From: Dendrolimus kikuchii
Taxonomy: Eukaryota > Arthropoda > Insecta > Lepidoptera > Lasiocampidae
Reading direction: 5' to 3'
Length of the DNA stretch: 64,000 nt
NCBI GenBank assembly: GCA_019925095.2
Contig: CM034409.1
Coordinates: 10,588,001-10,652,000, forward strand
The notes under the pieces are model-generated. The model had not been told where the DNA came from and made no database searches. It saw nothing but the letters and a program-made list of their open reading frames with translations. Shown here piece by piece: positions 52,001 to 63,929 of this stretch (positions are counted from its first letter, which is position 1; every line of letters begins with the position of its first letter). Made by a program: the position numbers and the translations under genes.

Positions 52001-52151
52001 GTATCCTGACGTTGCCACTATATTGCTCCTGAACGAGCACCAAGTCTAAGTGCATCTGTCCAGCTAACACCGGCATCTCTGTGGTTGCTGCTTCCGAACC
52101 CTGCAGGTTCAGCTGCCCAATATGGATAGAGCCTGCTGGCGTATTATCCAT
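49080..52151 (-). CDS. R1 ORF2, endonuclease and reverse transcriptase, copy B (open)
   Basis: A 1023-residue product. Residues 1-225 form the APE-type endonuclease that nicks the 28S gene (GQLNLQGS, VQEQYSG with Glu42, GMDSNAHS with Asp130 and Asn132, ISDHQLI). The RT follows, about 440-720, with LLDISGAFDNAWW, GCPQGSVLG and catalytic FAYADDV. The C-terminal CPCGAESETRDHVLWTC at 950-966 is the usual CCHC zinc motif. The start overlaps the ORF1 stop as ATGGATAA, typical of R1 and suggesting coupled or reinitiated translation. All catalytic motifs I can check are intact, making this the best-preserved ORF2 in the window. There is no sign of its own promoter; R1 is thought to use 28S co-transcripts. 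Confidence 0.93.
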   Translation of the reverse strand: MDNTPAGSIHIGQLNLQGSEAATTEMPVLAGQMHLDLVLVQEQYSGNVRILECGDTPKAGILVCNRNLQVTILDHLNTEHCVVAHVENGGTGIHVVSVYCHYSHDIALLLEHLDRVMDHLAGKRVLIGMDSNAHSPMWHCDRKQYIGRGPDKEYRRSQMEGFILNRGLLIHNAPNQPPTFQSAQGSSNVDLTISTRAVTVKEWRVHEGVSISDHQLITFIADLDSPLVCEEPSAGTGDHFSASRVDWKGFCSAIHSRLGTLQGCKNATIYSSKFTDIVVRSAREYLLRKQRKRNGRYEWWNDRLDEIRRQVTSARRARQQARRLGGTAEHDRLQTYREVKIRYKRAMKDAEILFYKNISESGNDDPWGLAYREANGRIRPPPNVLYGMKLIDGFTESTGSTVEAMLDVLCPDDRTDLDSLYHHQVRVAAALAPAGADCAPPTVAEVGNIIKTLPNTAPGEDGISAKIVKRVWRAASVELHHMYVLCIQQGVFPEIWKVGRLLILPKCNGKPASDPKAYRPITLLPVLGKIMERVILACAPALYRNVSPLQFGFTGGKSTTTALKHLNAKVAETKCSYVQVILLDISGAFDNAWWPMVLLKAKQGGIPPNIYHILVSYFHNRRVGLMVGSRVIWKHPTMGCPQGSVLGPTLWNLLLNDLLLLPMPEGVSMFAYADDVTIIVEAMSRAGIEKNAATVLESVAQWGSRNRLGFSPGKSQTLTLKGKLKRSPLIKFMGASIPNVASTRLLGVMLDEVGSYLSHAVYVGEKASSCFGKVSRVSTSAWGVRYRALRVLYSGTYVATLTYAAAVWYGRASVFTVRRALLRTQRPALILLTKAYRSCSTAALPVLGGTLPADLEVVRAGRVGEECLGLAPKERKQRKSIIRNETVALWQERWETSTDGRELHAFFPIIQDRLRSTWTAPDYVVSQILTGHGIFNGRLHSMRLRESPKCPCGAESETRDHVLWTCPIYDEPRNRMLDAIHRNAQGPVYHRDLVSSENNFAALRKFAGEWHDIRRHQYISDYE

Positions 52152-53586
52152 ATTGAGTTCTGTTCAGCGCCTCCTGTTCAGCGTGTAACCGGGCCGGGCA
52201 GTGCAATGACGCCGTTTTGTGGGTAGTGTGGTCGCTTCGCTTGAACCTTTTACAGGTCGCGCAGCATACCGTCTCCGACTTGCAGACCGTCGAGCGGTGG
52301 CCATTTTCGCCACATTGGCCGCAGGTTTCGGTGGCAGCCCTGCAGTACTTTTCCGGGTGCCCGTACTGTTGGCACTTGTTGCAGCAAGTCGCTCGCACAT
52401 AGTCGCATACTTCGGCTTCGTCCCACCCAACATACAGGCGTTCCAGCCGTATGAGCGCGTCTCGCACTTTGGGCGAGCACTCCAGGACCACCATGAACTT
52501 CTGGCCGATGGTACGCTTTGCGACTACTTTGCAGGCCTTGGCGAATGCTTCTAAGGGTAAATCCTTGTCCTCCTCTAGGTTTACTTTGTGGATTTATTTT
52601 ATTAGCACGTCGTTGTCGTACTCCGCGCGTAGGTACCTGAGCGATACGCAAGGGAGGCGACTCTTGGGCTCTGCTATGCGGAGGTTAGGTGGGGCCACGC
52701 TTTTTAGCCTAGCAGCGGCTTCAGCGGTAGCAGTCCTCACTACCACACCGGCGTTCCCCACCATACGCACGCCAGTGACCTTAATTCCACTGGCGGCTGG
52801 AGTCACGGCATTCTGGAGAGCCTTCTTGGTTTCTTCGCTGGATTTAATATCGCTGTCCGGCTTAGGGTAAAAGATCACTGCAGGTCCAGTGTCCCGCGGC
52901 AGGGGTTCCGTCTTTCCAGAGGGAAGCTTAAGGGCCCCCGCGTATGAACGTCCCGGCTGGGGCAGAATTGGCAACGGGTAGGCTGGTTCCAGGTGGGTGG
53001 CGGGTCGTTGCTTCTGCAAAGATGCCTCATTTTCGGCATCGGCCAGGCGTAGTGCCAGCTGGGCTACCAGGGCGATGATGTCCTGCCCATGGCCGGCTAT
53101 GGTGGTCTTGTCGCCGATGTTGAGTTTATTGGGCGCGTTACACACCGCACCAATGGCCTTAATCGACGCGTGCACCGCAGCCACGAGCGAGGACTTGTCC
53201 ATGTTCGCGGCGGTTGTTGGTCCTGCGGGTGTTTGCGCGACAACGGGTTCTGCAATCGAGCCGCTTGTAGTTAGGATGCCACCAATTGGGGGTGCCGTAG
53301 TAGTGACCTTGCGAGCCACTCTGCGACGCACCGCCTCCTGAACCTCTTCAGGTGAGCATAGGTGCCTCTTCGTGGCTCCAACGGTGGGACCTCCCTGAGT
53401 GTCTTGGATGGCGCCAGACGCAGTCGGCACTGGTGTTCCCGGCGGGGAACGGGGCAGGGACATTCGGGGCGCAAATGGTGACGACTCTCCAATGAGCTCC
53501 TTTAGAGATTCAAGCTCCAATTCCTTTTGGACGAGTTCGCGCTCGAAGAGCTCACGCTCTCTGGAGCGGTCCTCCTCCTCGTCCAT
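52144..53586 (-). pseudogene. R1 ORF1 copy B with premature stop
   Basis: The same 480-codon frame as copy A but codon 331 (Glu in A) is TAA at 52594-52596. Three adjacent bases changed (CCC in A, ATT in B on the plus strand), which also turns Arg330 to Lys. The frame is otherwise open past the stop to 52144, including the zinc knuckles, so the damage is recent. The truncated product would lose the whole nucleic-acid-binding C-terminus. Confidence 0.93.
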
Positions 53587-54318
53587 CCTCTGAAGGGTGT
53601 TCGTGTATAAGCCACGTTCCGTTCAGGATAAGCGCACACGCACACGCACACGCACACGCACACGCACACACGCTCACACGCTCACACGCTCACACACGCG
53701 CAATGTAAACAAGAGTTTTTAAGTATAATAGGAAAAAGAAAGTCTTTAATAGTACAATAAAATAAAATAAAATAAGCACACAGAATAAATAAGCGCAAAG
53801 CAGATATCTACAGCTCAAGCTAAATACTGCAACTATCAGCTGCAGTATCGTCTGCGCAACACTAAAACTAAAGCTAAAGCTATATGTGTCTCTATCACTC
53901 TTACACTAAAAGCATAGGCGTCTATGTCGCACGAAGAATGTGTCACTATCACTTAGCACTAACTTGGGCGTGGTAGCTCCACCCACCAACGCCTCGAAGC
54001 TATCTGTCTCGCTCACACAGAGCTAGTTTCTCTATCACACGCAACTAAGCCTGGGCTTATCGACACTGCCCACTTCGCCTCAAAGCAAGCTGTCCCTTAT
54101 GCACTTACCTGGAATCGGGCTGTTGTCTCACACAGTCACCGCTCCAAGATCTGCCGTCTTCCTCACGCAACCAAGATGGCCGCGGGCTCTTACGGCGAGT
54201 TCCCTTGGCTAGAGCGAGAATTGAAAATGTCAATTTGCACCAATCACAATTTTTGAATTGAATATTTTTAAAAATATTTATCCGCACTACAGCACACGTC
54301 CGCTCGGTTCGGCGGTCG

Positions 54319-54332
54319 AGTAGATAGGGACA
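54319..54332 (-). repeat. 28S target sequence between R1 copies A and B (14 bp)
   Basis: Exact TGTCCCTATCTACT on the minus strand, separating the 3' end of copy A from the 5' end of copy B, with no further 28S sequence between. Confidence 0.95.
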
Positions 54333-54529
54333 TTCCCTCCGCCAACCCATGGTCCTACCTGCCTCACGGCGTACGGACCGAATCTCGGGAGAAGCGCGCG
54401 CTACTTGCGAAGGCTCTTTCACGCGCGCTCTTTTTCCGCTCCCTACAATTTCCTTTCCGTCCCGTTTCTCTGATCAACTCTCCCCTAATGGGGCTTGATG
54501 ACACGACACAACCATATCCACAGACCGCT

Positions 54530-57500
54530 TCACTCGTTGTCCGAGATATCGTGGTGCCGGCGTATGTCGTGCCACTCTCCTGCGAATTTCCGCAGTGCGG
54601 CGAAATTGTCCTCGGTAGACACTAAGTCCCGATGGTAGACGGGCCCCTGTGCGTTCCGGTGTATGGCGTCTAGCATCCTGTTGCGCGGCTCATCGTAAAT
54701 GGGGCAGGTCCACAATACGTGGTCGCGTGTCTCCGACTCGGCACCGCACGGGCATTTCGGTGATTCGCGTAACCTCATACTGTGCAATCTTCCATTGAAT
54801 ATGCCGTGTCCCGTGAGGATCTGTGATACAACATAATCAGGAGCCGTCCATGTGCTGCGCAGCCTATCCTGGATGATGGGGAAAAACGCATGAAGCTCCC
54901 GCCCGTCTGTGCTAGTTTCCCATCTTTCCTGCCACAGGGCAACGGTTTCATTACGGATTATGCTCTTTCTTTGTTTCCGCTCCTTGGGTGCTAACCCCAG
55001 ACATTCCTCTCCGACTCGTCCCGCTCTCACTACCTCCAGGTCAGCTGGCAGGGTTCCTCCAAGTACTGGAAGCGCGGCGGTGCTGCAGGACCTGTACGCT
55101 TTTGTAAGTAAGATTAGCGCGGGCCGCTGGGTTCGAAGTAGTGCCCGTCTGACAGTGAACACCGATGCGCGGCCATACCATACCGCAGCCGCGTACGTCA
55201 GAGTCGCTACGTAGGTGCCAGAGTATAACACCCGGAGTGCACGATATCGAACACCCCAGGCGGATGTTGACACCCTGGAGACCTTGCCGAAGTAACTGCT
55301 GGCCTTCTCTCCGACGTACGCCGCATGCGAGAGATACGACCCCACCTCGTCTAACATCACACCTAGTAGACGGGTCGATGCTACGTTGGGGATCGATGCA
55401 CCCATGAACTTAATCAATGGGGATCGTTTGAGCTTGCCTTTCAGAGTGAGAGTTTGGGTCTTTCCGGGTGAGAATCCAAGGCGATTTCGTGACCCCCACT
55501 GGGCTACGGACTCGAGTACAGTGGCGGCATTCTTTTCGATCCCGGCGCGAGACATTGCTTCCACGATGATGGTGACGTCATCGACGTAGGCGAACATGCT
55601 CACTCCTTCTGGCATAGGCAGCAGTAGGAGATCGTTGAGGAGGAGGTTCCAGAGTGTCGGCCCCAGTACGGATCCTTGCGGGCATGCCATCGTAGGGTGC
55701 TTCCAGATTACCCGGGAACCGACCATCAATCCCACCCGACGGTTGTGGAAGTAACTCACAAGAATGTGGTAGATGTTTGGTGGAATGCCGCCTTGTTTCG
55801 CCTTTAGAAGCACCATGGGCCACCAGGCATTGTCGAAGGCCCCGGAGATGTCTAGAAGGATAACCTGGACATAACTGCACTTCGACTCCGCGACCTTGGC
55901 GTTCAGATGCTTCAGGGCGGTTGTGGTCGACCTTCCACCTGTGAAGCCGAACTGCAACGGGGACACGTTGCGGTGCAACGCCGGCGCACAGGCTAGGATC
56001 ACCCTTTCCAGGATCTTGCCAAGGACTGGGAGCAAGGTAATCGGCCGGTAGGCCTTCGGGTCCGAAGCGGGCTTGCCGTTGCACTTTGGCAGGATCAGCA
56101 GCCTTCCTACCTTCCATATTTCCGGAAATACGCCTTGCTGGATGCACAGGACATACATGTGGTGTAGCTCTACACTCGCTGCTCGCCATATTTTCTTAAC
56201 TATTTTGGCGGAGATGCCATCTTCGCCGGGCGCCGTGTTGGGCAGCGTCTTGATAATGTTACCGACGTCTTCCGCAGTCGGAGGAGTGCAGTCAGTACCG
56301 GCCGGTGTCAGCGCAGCAGCAACTCTAACCTGATGGTGGTACAAAGAATCCAAATCCGTGCGGTCATCTGGGCATAAGACATCCAACATTGCCTCGACTG
56401 TACTGCCGGTGCTCTCCGTGAAGCCGTCAATCAGTTTCATGCCGTATAAGACGTTTGGAGGAGGCCGTATTCTGCCGTTGGCTTTTCTGTATGCAAGCCC
56501 CCACGGGTCGTCGTTGCCAGATTCCGTGATGTTTTTGAAGAACAGAATCTCGGCGTCTTTCATGGCGCGTTTGTACCGAATTTTGACCTCGCGATATGTC
56601 TTTAGTCGATCGAGTTCCGCGGTACCACCAAGTCTGCGAGCCTGTTGCCAGGCGCGTCGGGCACTGCCCACTTGGCGGCGGATCTCGTCCAACCTGTCGT
56701 TCCACCACTCATACCGCCCATTCCTATTCCGCTGCTTGCGTAGCAGGTATTCGCGGGCGGAGCGGACGACGATGTCGGTAAATTTGCTAGAGTAGATAGT
56801 TGCATTTTTACAGCCCTGTAATGTACCGACTCTGGAGTGAATTGCGGAGCAGAACCCTTTCCAGTCTACCCCAGACGCCGAGAAGTGGTCTCCTGTTCCT
56901 GCAGAGGGCTCCTCACACACCAGCGGACTGTCCAAGTCTGCGATGAACGTGATCAGCCGGTGGTCGCTGATACTGACGCCCTCGTGCACTCTCCACTCCT
57001 TGACGGTGACTGCCCTAGTGGAGATGGTGAGATCGACGTTGGAGGATCCTTGTGCGCTTTGGAACGTAGGGGGCTGGTTGGGCGCATTGTGAATTAGGAA
57101 GCCTCTATTTAGGATGAAGCCCTCCATCTGGGATCTCCTGTACTCCGTGTCCGGTCCACGGCCGATGTATTGCTTGTGGTCGCAATGCCACATAGGCGAA
57201 TGCGCATTGCTGTCCATGCCTATGAAGACACGCTTACCCGCCAAGTGGTCCATTACGCGGTCAAGGTGTTCCAGATGGACAGCTATGTCATGGCTGTACT
57301 GGCAGTATACAGAGACCACATGTATGCCTGTGCCACCATTCTCCACATGTGCCACTACGCAGTGTTCTGTATTCAGGTGAGCTAATATAGTGACTTGTAG
57401 GTTGCGGTTGCATACGAGTATTCCGGCCTTAGGGGTGTCGCCGCATTCAAGTATCCTGACGTTGCCACTATATTGCTTCTGAACGAGCACCAAGTCTAAT

Positions 57501-57601
57501 TGCATCTGTCCAGCTAACACCGGCAGCTCTGTGGTTGCTGCTTCCGAACCTTGCAGGTTCAGCTGCCCAATATGGATAGAGCCTGCTGGCGTATTATCCA
57601 T
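54530..57601 (-). CDS. R1 ORF2, copy A (open, but conserved catalytic positions altered)
   Basis: 1023 residues, same length and domain order as copy B: APE-type endonuclease, RT, C-terminal CCHC motif (CPCGAESETRDHVLWTC, 950-966). Three substitutions hit conserved motifs. Glu42 of the endonuclease VQEQYSG motif is Lys (codon 57476-57478, GAG to AAG). Gly639 of RT motif B (GCPQGS) is Ala (codon 55685-55687). The catalytic FAYADD box reads FAYVDD (Tyr672 to Asp675). Loss of the endonuclease Glu alone should abolish or strongly reduce target nicking. The frame is open but the protein is probably not competent. All three changes are G-to-A or C-to-T type transitions. Confidence 0.93.
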   Translation of the reverse strand: MDNTPAGSIHIGQLNLQGSEAATTELPVLAGQMQLDLVLVQKQYSGNVRILECGDTPKAGILVCNRNLQVTILAHLNTEHCVVAHVENGGTGIHVVSVYCQYSHDIAVHLEHLDRVMDHLAGKRVFIGMDSNAHSPMWHCDHKQYIGRGPDTEYRRSQMEGFILNRGFLIHNAPNQPPTFQSAQGSSNVDLTISTRAVTVKEWRVHEGVSISDHRLITFIADLDSPLVCEEPSAGTGDHFSASGVDWKGFCSAIHSRVGTLQGCKNATIYSSKFTDIVVRSAREYLLRKQRNRNGRYEWWNDRLDEIRRQVGSARRAWQQARRLGGTAELDRLKTYREVKIRYKRAMKDAEILFFKNITESGNDDPWGLAYRKANGRIRPPPNVLYGMKLIDGFTESTGSTVEAMLDVLCPDDRTDLDSLYHHQVRVAAALTPAGTDCTPPTAEDVGNIIKTLPNTAPGEDGISAKIVKKIWRAASVELHHMYVLCIQQGVFPEIWKVGRLLILPKCNGKPASDPKAYRPITLLPVLGKILERVILACAPALHRNVSPLQFGFTGGRSTTTALKHLNAKVAESKCSYVQVILLDISGAFDNAWWPMVLLKAKQGGIPPNIYHILVSYFHNRRVGLMVGSRVIWKHPTMACPQGSVLGPTLWNLLLNDLLLLPMPEGVSMFAYVDDVTIIVEAMSRAGIEKNAATVLESVAQWGSRNRLGFSPGKTQTLTLKGKLKRSPLIKFMGASIPNVASTRLLGVMLDEVGSYLSHAAYVGEKASSYFGKVSRVSTSAWGVRYRALRVLYSGTYVATLTYAAAVWYGRASVFTVRRALLRTQRPALILLTKAYRSCSTAALPVLGGTLPADLEVVRAGRVGEECLGLAPKERKQRKSIIRNETVALWQERWETSTDGRELHAFFPIIQDRLRSTWTAPDYVVSQILTGHGIFNGRLHSMRLRESPKCPCGAESETRDHVLWTCPIYDEPRNRMLDAIHRNAQGPVYHRDLVSTEDNFAALRKFAGEWHDIRRHHDISDNE

Positions 57602-59036
57602 ATTGGGTTCTGTTCAGCGCCTCCTGTTGAGCGTGTAACCGGGCCGGGCAGTGCAGTGACGCCGTTTTGTGGGTAGTGTGGTCGCTTCGCTTGAACCTTT
57701 TACAGGTCGCGCAGCATACCGTCTCCGACTTGCAGACCGTCGAGCGGTGGCCATTTTCGCCACATTGGCCGCAGGTTTCGGTGGTAGCCCTGCAGTACTT
57801 TTCAGGGTGCCCGTACTGTTGGCACTTGTTGCAGCAAGTCGCTCGTACATAGTCGCATACTTCGGCTTCGTCCCACCCAACATACAGGCGTTCCAGCCGT
57901 ATGAGCACGTCCCTCACTTTGGGCGAGCACTCCAGGACCACCATGAACTTCTGGCCGATGGTACGCTTTGCGACTACTTTGCAGGACTTGGCGAATGCTT
58001 CTAAGGGTAAATCCTTGTCCTCCTCAAGGTTTACTTTGTGGATTTCCCTTATTAGCACGTCGTTGTCATACTCCGCGCGTAGGTACCTGAGCGATACGCA
58101 AGGGAGGCGACTCTTGGGCTCTGCTATGCGGAGGTTAGGTGGGACCACGCTTTTTAGCCTAGCAGCGGCTTCAGCGGTAGCAGTCCTCACTACCACACCG
58201 GCGTTCCCCACCATACGCACGCCAGTGACCTTAATTCCACTGGCGGCTGGAGTCACGGCATTCTGGAGAGCCTTCTTGGTTTCTTCGCTGGATTTAATAT
58301 CGCTGTCCGGCTTAGGGTAAAAGATCACTGCAGGTCCAGTGTCCCGCGGCAGGGGTTCCGTCTTTCCAGAGGGAAGCTTAAGGGCCCCCGCGTATGAACG
58401 TCCCGGCTGGGGCAAAATTGGCAACGGGTAGGCTGGTTCCAGGTGGGTGGCAGGTCGTTGCTTCTGTAAAGATGCCTCATTTTCGGCATCGGCCAGGCGT
58501 AGTGCCAGCTGGGCTACCAGGGCGATGATGTCCTGCCCATGGCCAGCTATGGTGGTCTTGTCGCCGATGTTGAGTTTATTGGGCGCGTTACACACCGCAC
58601 CAATGGCCTTAATCGACGCGTGCACCGCAGCCACGAGCGAGGACTTGTCCATGTTCGCGGCGGTTGTTGGTCCTGCGGGTGTTTGCGCGACAACGGGTTC
58701 TGCGATCGAGCCGCTTGTGGTTAGGATGCCACCAATTGGGGGTGCCGTAGTAGTGACCTTGCGAGCCACTCTGCGACGCACCGCCTCCTGAACCTCTTCA
58801 GGTGAGCATAGGTGCCTCTTCGTGGCTCCAACGGTGGGACCTCCCTGAGTGTCTTGGATGGCGCCAGACGCAGTCGGCACTGGTGTTCCCGGCGGGGAAC
58901 GGGCCAGGGACATTCGGGGCGCAAATGGTGACGACTCTCCGATGAGCTCTTTTAGAGATTCAAGCTCCAATTCCTTTTGGACGAGTTCGCGCTCGAAGAG
59001 CTCACGCTCTCTGGAGCGGTCCTCCTCCTCATCCAT
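57594..59036 (-). CDS. R1 ORF1, gag-like nucleic-acid-binding protein, copy A
   Basis: 480 residues, complete. Residues 1-35 are highly charged (MDEEEDRSRERELFERELVQ) and likely coiled-coil. A low-complexity Pro/Ala/Thr region follows to about 215, then a gag-like core at about 225-390 (PAVIFYPKP, KVTGVRMVGNAGVVVRTATA, LPCVSLRYLRAEY). Three Cys/His knuckles end the protein: CNKCQQYGHPEKYC (402-415), CGQCGENGHRSTVC (422-435), and an irregular third at about 441-463. In R1-clade elements this protein coats the RNA and may steer it to the rDNA. The stop overlaps the ORF2 start. It is the only complete ORF1 in the array. Confidence 0.93.
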   Translation of the reverse strand: MDEEEDRSRERELFERELVQKELELESLKELIGESSPFAPRMSLARSPPGTPVPTASGAIQDTQGGPTVGATKRHLCSPEEVQEAVRRRVARKVTTTAPPIGGILTTSGSIAEPVVAQTPAGPTTAANMDKSSLVAAVHASIKAIGAVCNAPNKLNIGDKTTIAGHGQDIIALVAQLALRLADAENEASLQKQRPATHLEPAYPLPILPQPGRSYAGALKLPSGKTEPLPRDTGPAVIFYPKPDSDIKSSEETKKALQNAVTPAASGIKVTGVRMVGNAGVVVRTATAEAAARLKSVVPPNLRIAEPKSRLPCVSLRYLRAEYDNDVLIREIHKVNLEEDKDLPLEAFAKSCKVVAKRTIGQKFMVVLECSPKVRDVLIRLERLYVGWDEAEVCDYVRATCCNKCQQYGHPEKYCRATTETCGQCGENGHRSTVCKSETVCCATCKRFKRSDHTTHKTASLHCPARLHAQQEALNRTQYG

Positions 59037-59770
59037 CCTCTGAAGGGTGTTCGTGTATAAGCCAGATCAGGATAAGCGCACACGCATACGCACACGCACA
59101 CGCACACGCACACGCACACGCACACACGCTCACACGCTCACACACGCGCAATGTAAACAAGAGTTTTAGTTTAAGAAAGTCGTTAATAATGCAAAATAAA
59201 ATAAAATACAATGAAATAAAATAAAATAAGCACACAGAAAAACAAGCGCAAAGCAGATATCTACAGCTCAAGCTATATACTGCAACTATCAGCTGCTATA
59301 TCGTCTGCGCAACACTAAAACTAAAGCTAAAGCTATATGTGTCTCTATCACTCTTACACTAAAAGCATAGGCGTCTATGTCGCACGAAGAATGTGTCACT
59401 ATCACTTAGCACTAACTTGGGCGTGGTAGCTCCACCCACCAACGCCTCGAAGCTATCTGTCTCGCTCACACAGAGCTAGTGTCTCTATCACACGCAACTA
59501 AGCCTGGGCTTATCGGCACTGCCCACTTCGCCTCAGAGCAAGCTGTCCCTTATGCACTTACCTGGAATCGGGCTGCCGTCTCACACAGTCACCGCTCCAA
59601 GATCTGCCGTCTTCCTCACGCAACCAAGATGGCCGCGGGCTCTTACGGCGAGTTCCCTTGGCTAGAGCGAGAATTGAAAGTGTCAATTTTCACCAATCAC
59701 AATTTTTGAATTGAATATTTTAAAAATATTTATCCGCACTACAGCACACGTCCGCTCGGTTCGGCGGTCG

Positions 59771-59790
59771 AGTAGATAAGTATCGAGTAG

Positions 59791-59804
<14 letters not shown>
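59771..59804 (-). repeat. Rearranged 28S/R1 junction with extra bases
   Basis: On the minus strand the 28S reads TGTCTCTATCTATCTACT, then CGATACT, then TATCTACT before R1 begins. The TATCTACTCGA motif is present twice, and the target has a C-to-T change and an extra TCTA. This differs from the clean 14-base junctions inside the array. Confidence 0.75.
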
Positions 59805-62569
<2,765 letters not shown>

Positions 62570-63103
62570 ATAAAAAATGTGAGGCAGACTCGATATCCGT
62601 CAGCGCTACGACGGACGCTCTGACGACGGCGAGCGCATACGTATTGTTCAGAACAAACTCTGCGCACGCCCCGAAAGTGCGCCGTCGACGCGCCTCTTCG
62701 GACGTCGAGTCCGCCTACTTGACGAACGACAGAACGGAGGGAGCGCGCGCCCGGACGCGTCGTTCCAGTGCAACACGCACCGCGCACCGTACGCGGCATC
62801 CGACGGCCACAACCCGAATCACTCTCGCGAGATTCGATCCCTTCGGGAAGGAAGTCATCGACGAGTTATCGAGGGACCGCGAGCGCGTACAACGCTAGCG
62901 TGCATATTCGACGCACTAACGACACACCGAACGCGAAACGCGCACCCTTCGCGCAAACGATCGTTGCGAAATTATAAATTTTTAAAAGGACGATCGGTAC
63001 CCCGCAAAAAATTATATTCAATACGGGAACCGACGAACCGTCACAGGCGACCGTCGCAAGCACGCTCAGTGCCGGACGTCCGCAATGTGAAGTTTGTTTT
63101 TTA
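62570..63103 (-). other. ITS2
   Basis: Spacer between 5.8S and 28S, about 535 bases, GC-rich with many CG dinucleotides, as usual for ribosomal spacers. Boundaries are approximate to a few bases. Confidence 0.85.
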
Positions 63104-63266
63104 TGCAGCCGGCCCTCAGACAGGAGTGGTCCTGGATGTGTCTCCACGGACCGCAATGTGCGTTCGAAGTGTCGATGTTCAAATGTGTCCTGCAGTTCAC
63201 ACTATGACGCGCAGTTAACTGCGTTCTTCATCGACCCGCGAGCCAAGTGATCCACCGTCCAGGGTA
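63104..63266 (-). rRNA. 5.8S rRNA gene
   Basis: On the minus strand: GGTGGATCACTTGGCTCGCG, GATGAAGAACGCAG, GTGAACTGCAGGACACATTT and GAACATCGACACTTCGAACG, all conserved 5.8S blocks in order. Length about 160 bases. The ends are estimated. Confidence 0.93.
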
Positions 63267-63741
63267 ATCGTTTCGTTTGCATACCATATACGTCAGATAA
63301 GGACCAGAGACATAGTGTCGTCGTTCGTTCAGTATAGAACGAAAAAAAATAATAAATAAAAGGCGAAAATAAAAACTCGCGGAAGCTTAACGCGACCGGA
63401 GAGTTCATAATCGACCTCTCAACCGTTTCTTTTTACATTACGAGAGATAAAAACTCTCTTACGAACGCGCAACCATTCCACGTACTCGCGATGCGGATTT
63501 CCACCGGTCCACGTACGTGAAAAATGACGCGACGCGCGACGAACGCATCACGGACAACGCGCTCGGCGTACCGTCCGTCACGTGCGTCCATTCGCTAACT
63601 CTCGACGATCGCGGCAGCACCGCGGTTACACTTTTAGCGTGACCGGCGGCGAGCTGCGATCGCCGAATGGGATCTTGTCTATGTATCTTTATACAGATCG
63701 TGCGCACACGAATCGCGTAAGCAATTCACGCACAGACACGT
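63267..63741 (-). other. ITS1
   Basis: Spacer of about 475 bases between 18S and 5.8S, with an A-rich patch near 63340-63375. The short frames in it are incidental. Confidence 0.85.
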
Positions 63742-63763
63742 TAATGATCCTTCCGCAGGTTCC

Positions 63764-63799
<36 letters not shown>

Positions 63800-63883
63800 A
63801 ATGATCAAGTTTGGTCAACTTCCCAGCAACGCCGACGGCCGTGAAGCCACCGCGTGTCGGTCCGAAGACCTCACTAAATCATT

Positions 63884-63929
<46 letters not shown>

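Larger units (their letters stand above)
48883..54318 (-). mobile_element. R1 copy B, full length (5436 bp)
   Basis: Complete from the 5' UTR (first base after the 14-base target at 54319-54332) to the 3' UTR, with no poly-A tail, as in R1. ORF1 has a premature stop; ORF2 is open. The 5' UTR carries a CACACG microsatellite at 53630-53695 and lies on the minus strand in the same orientation as 28S. Confidence 0.95.
54333..59770 (-). mobile_element. R1 copy A, full length (5438 bp), joined to the 28S gene
   Basis: 5' UTR of about 730 bases with a CACACG microsatellite (59075-59145), both ORFs open, a 197-base 3' UTR and no poly-A. Its 5' end adjoins 28S through a slightly rearranged target sequence (59771-59804), so this is the copy sitting in the rDNA unit, with B, C and D behind it. 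Confidence 0.95.

Noticed and set aside
45438..59043. Many plus-strand frames of 60-195 codons opposite R1
   Set aside because: They recur at the same positions in each R1 copy as antisense shadows of ORF1/ORF2, a consequence of GC-rich codon usage.
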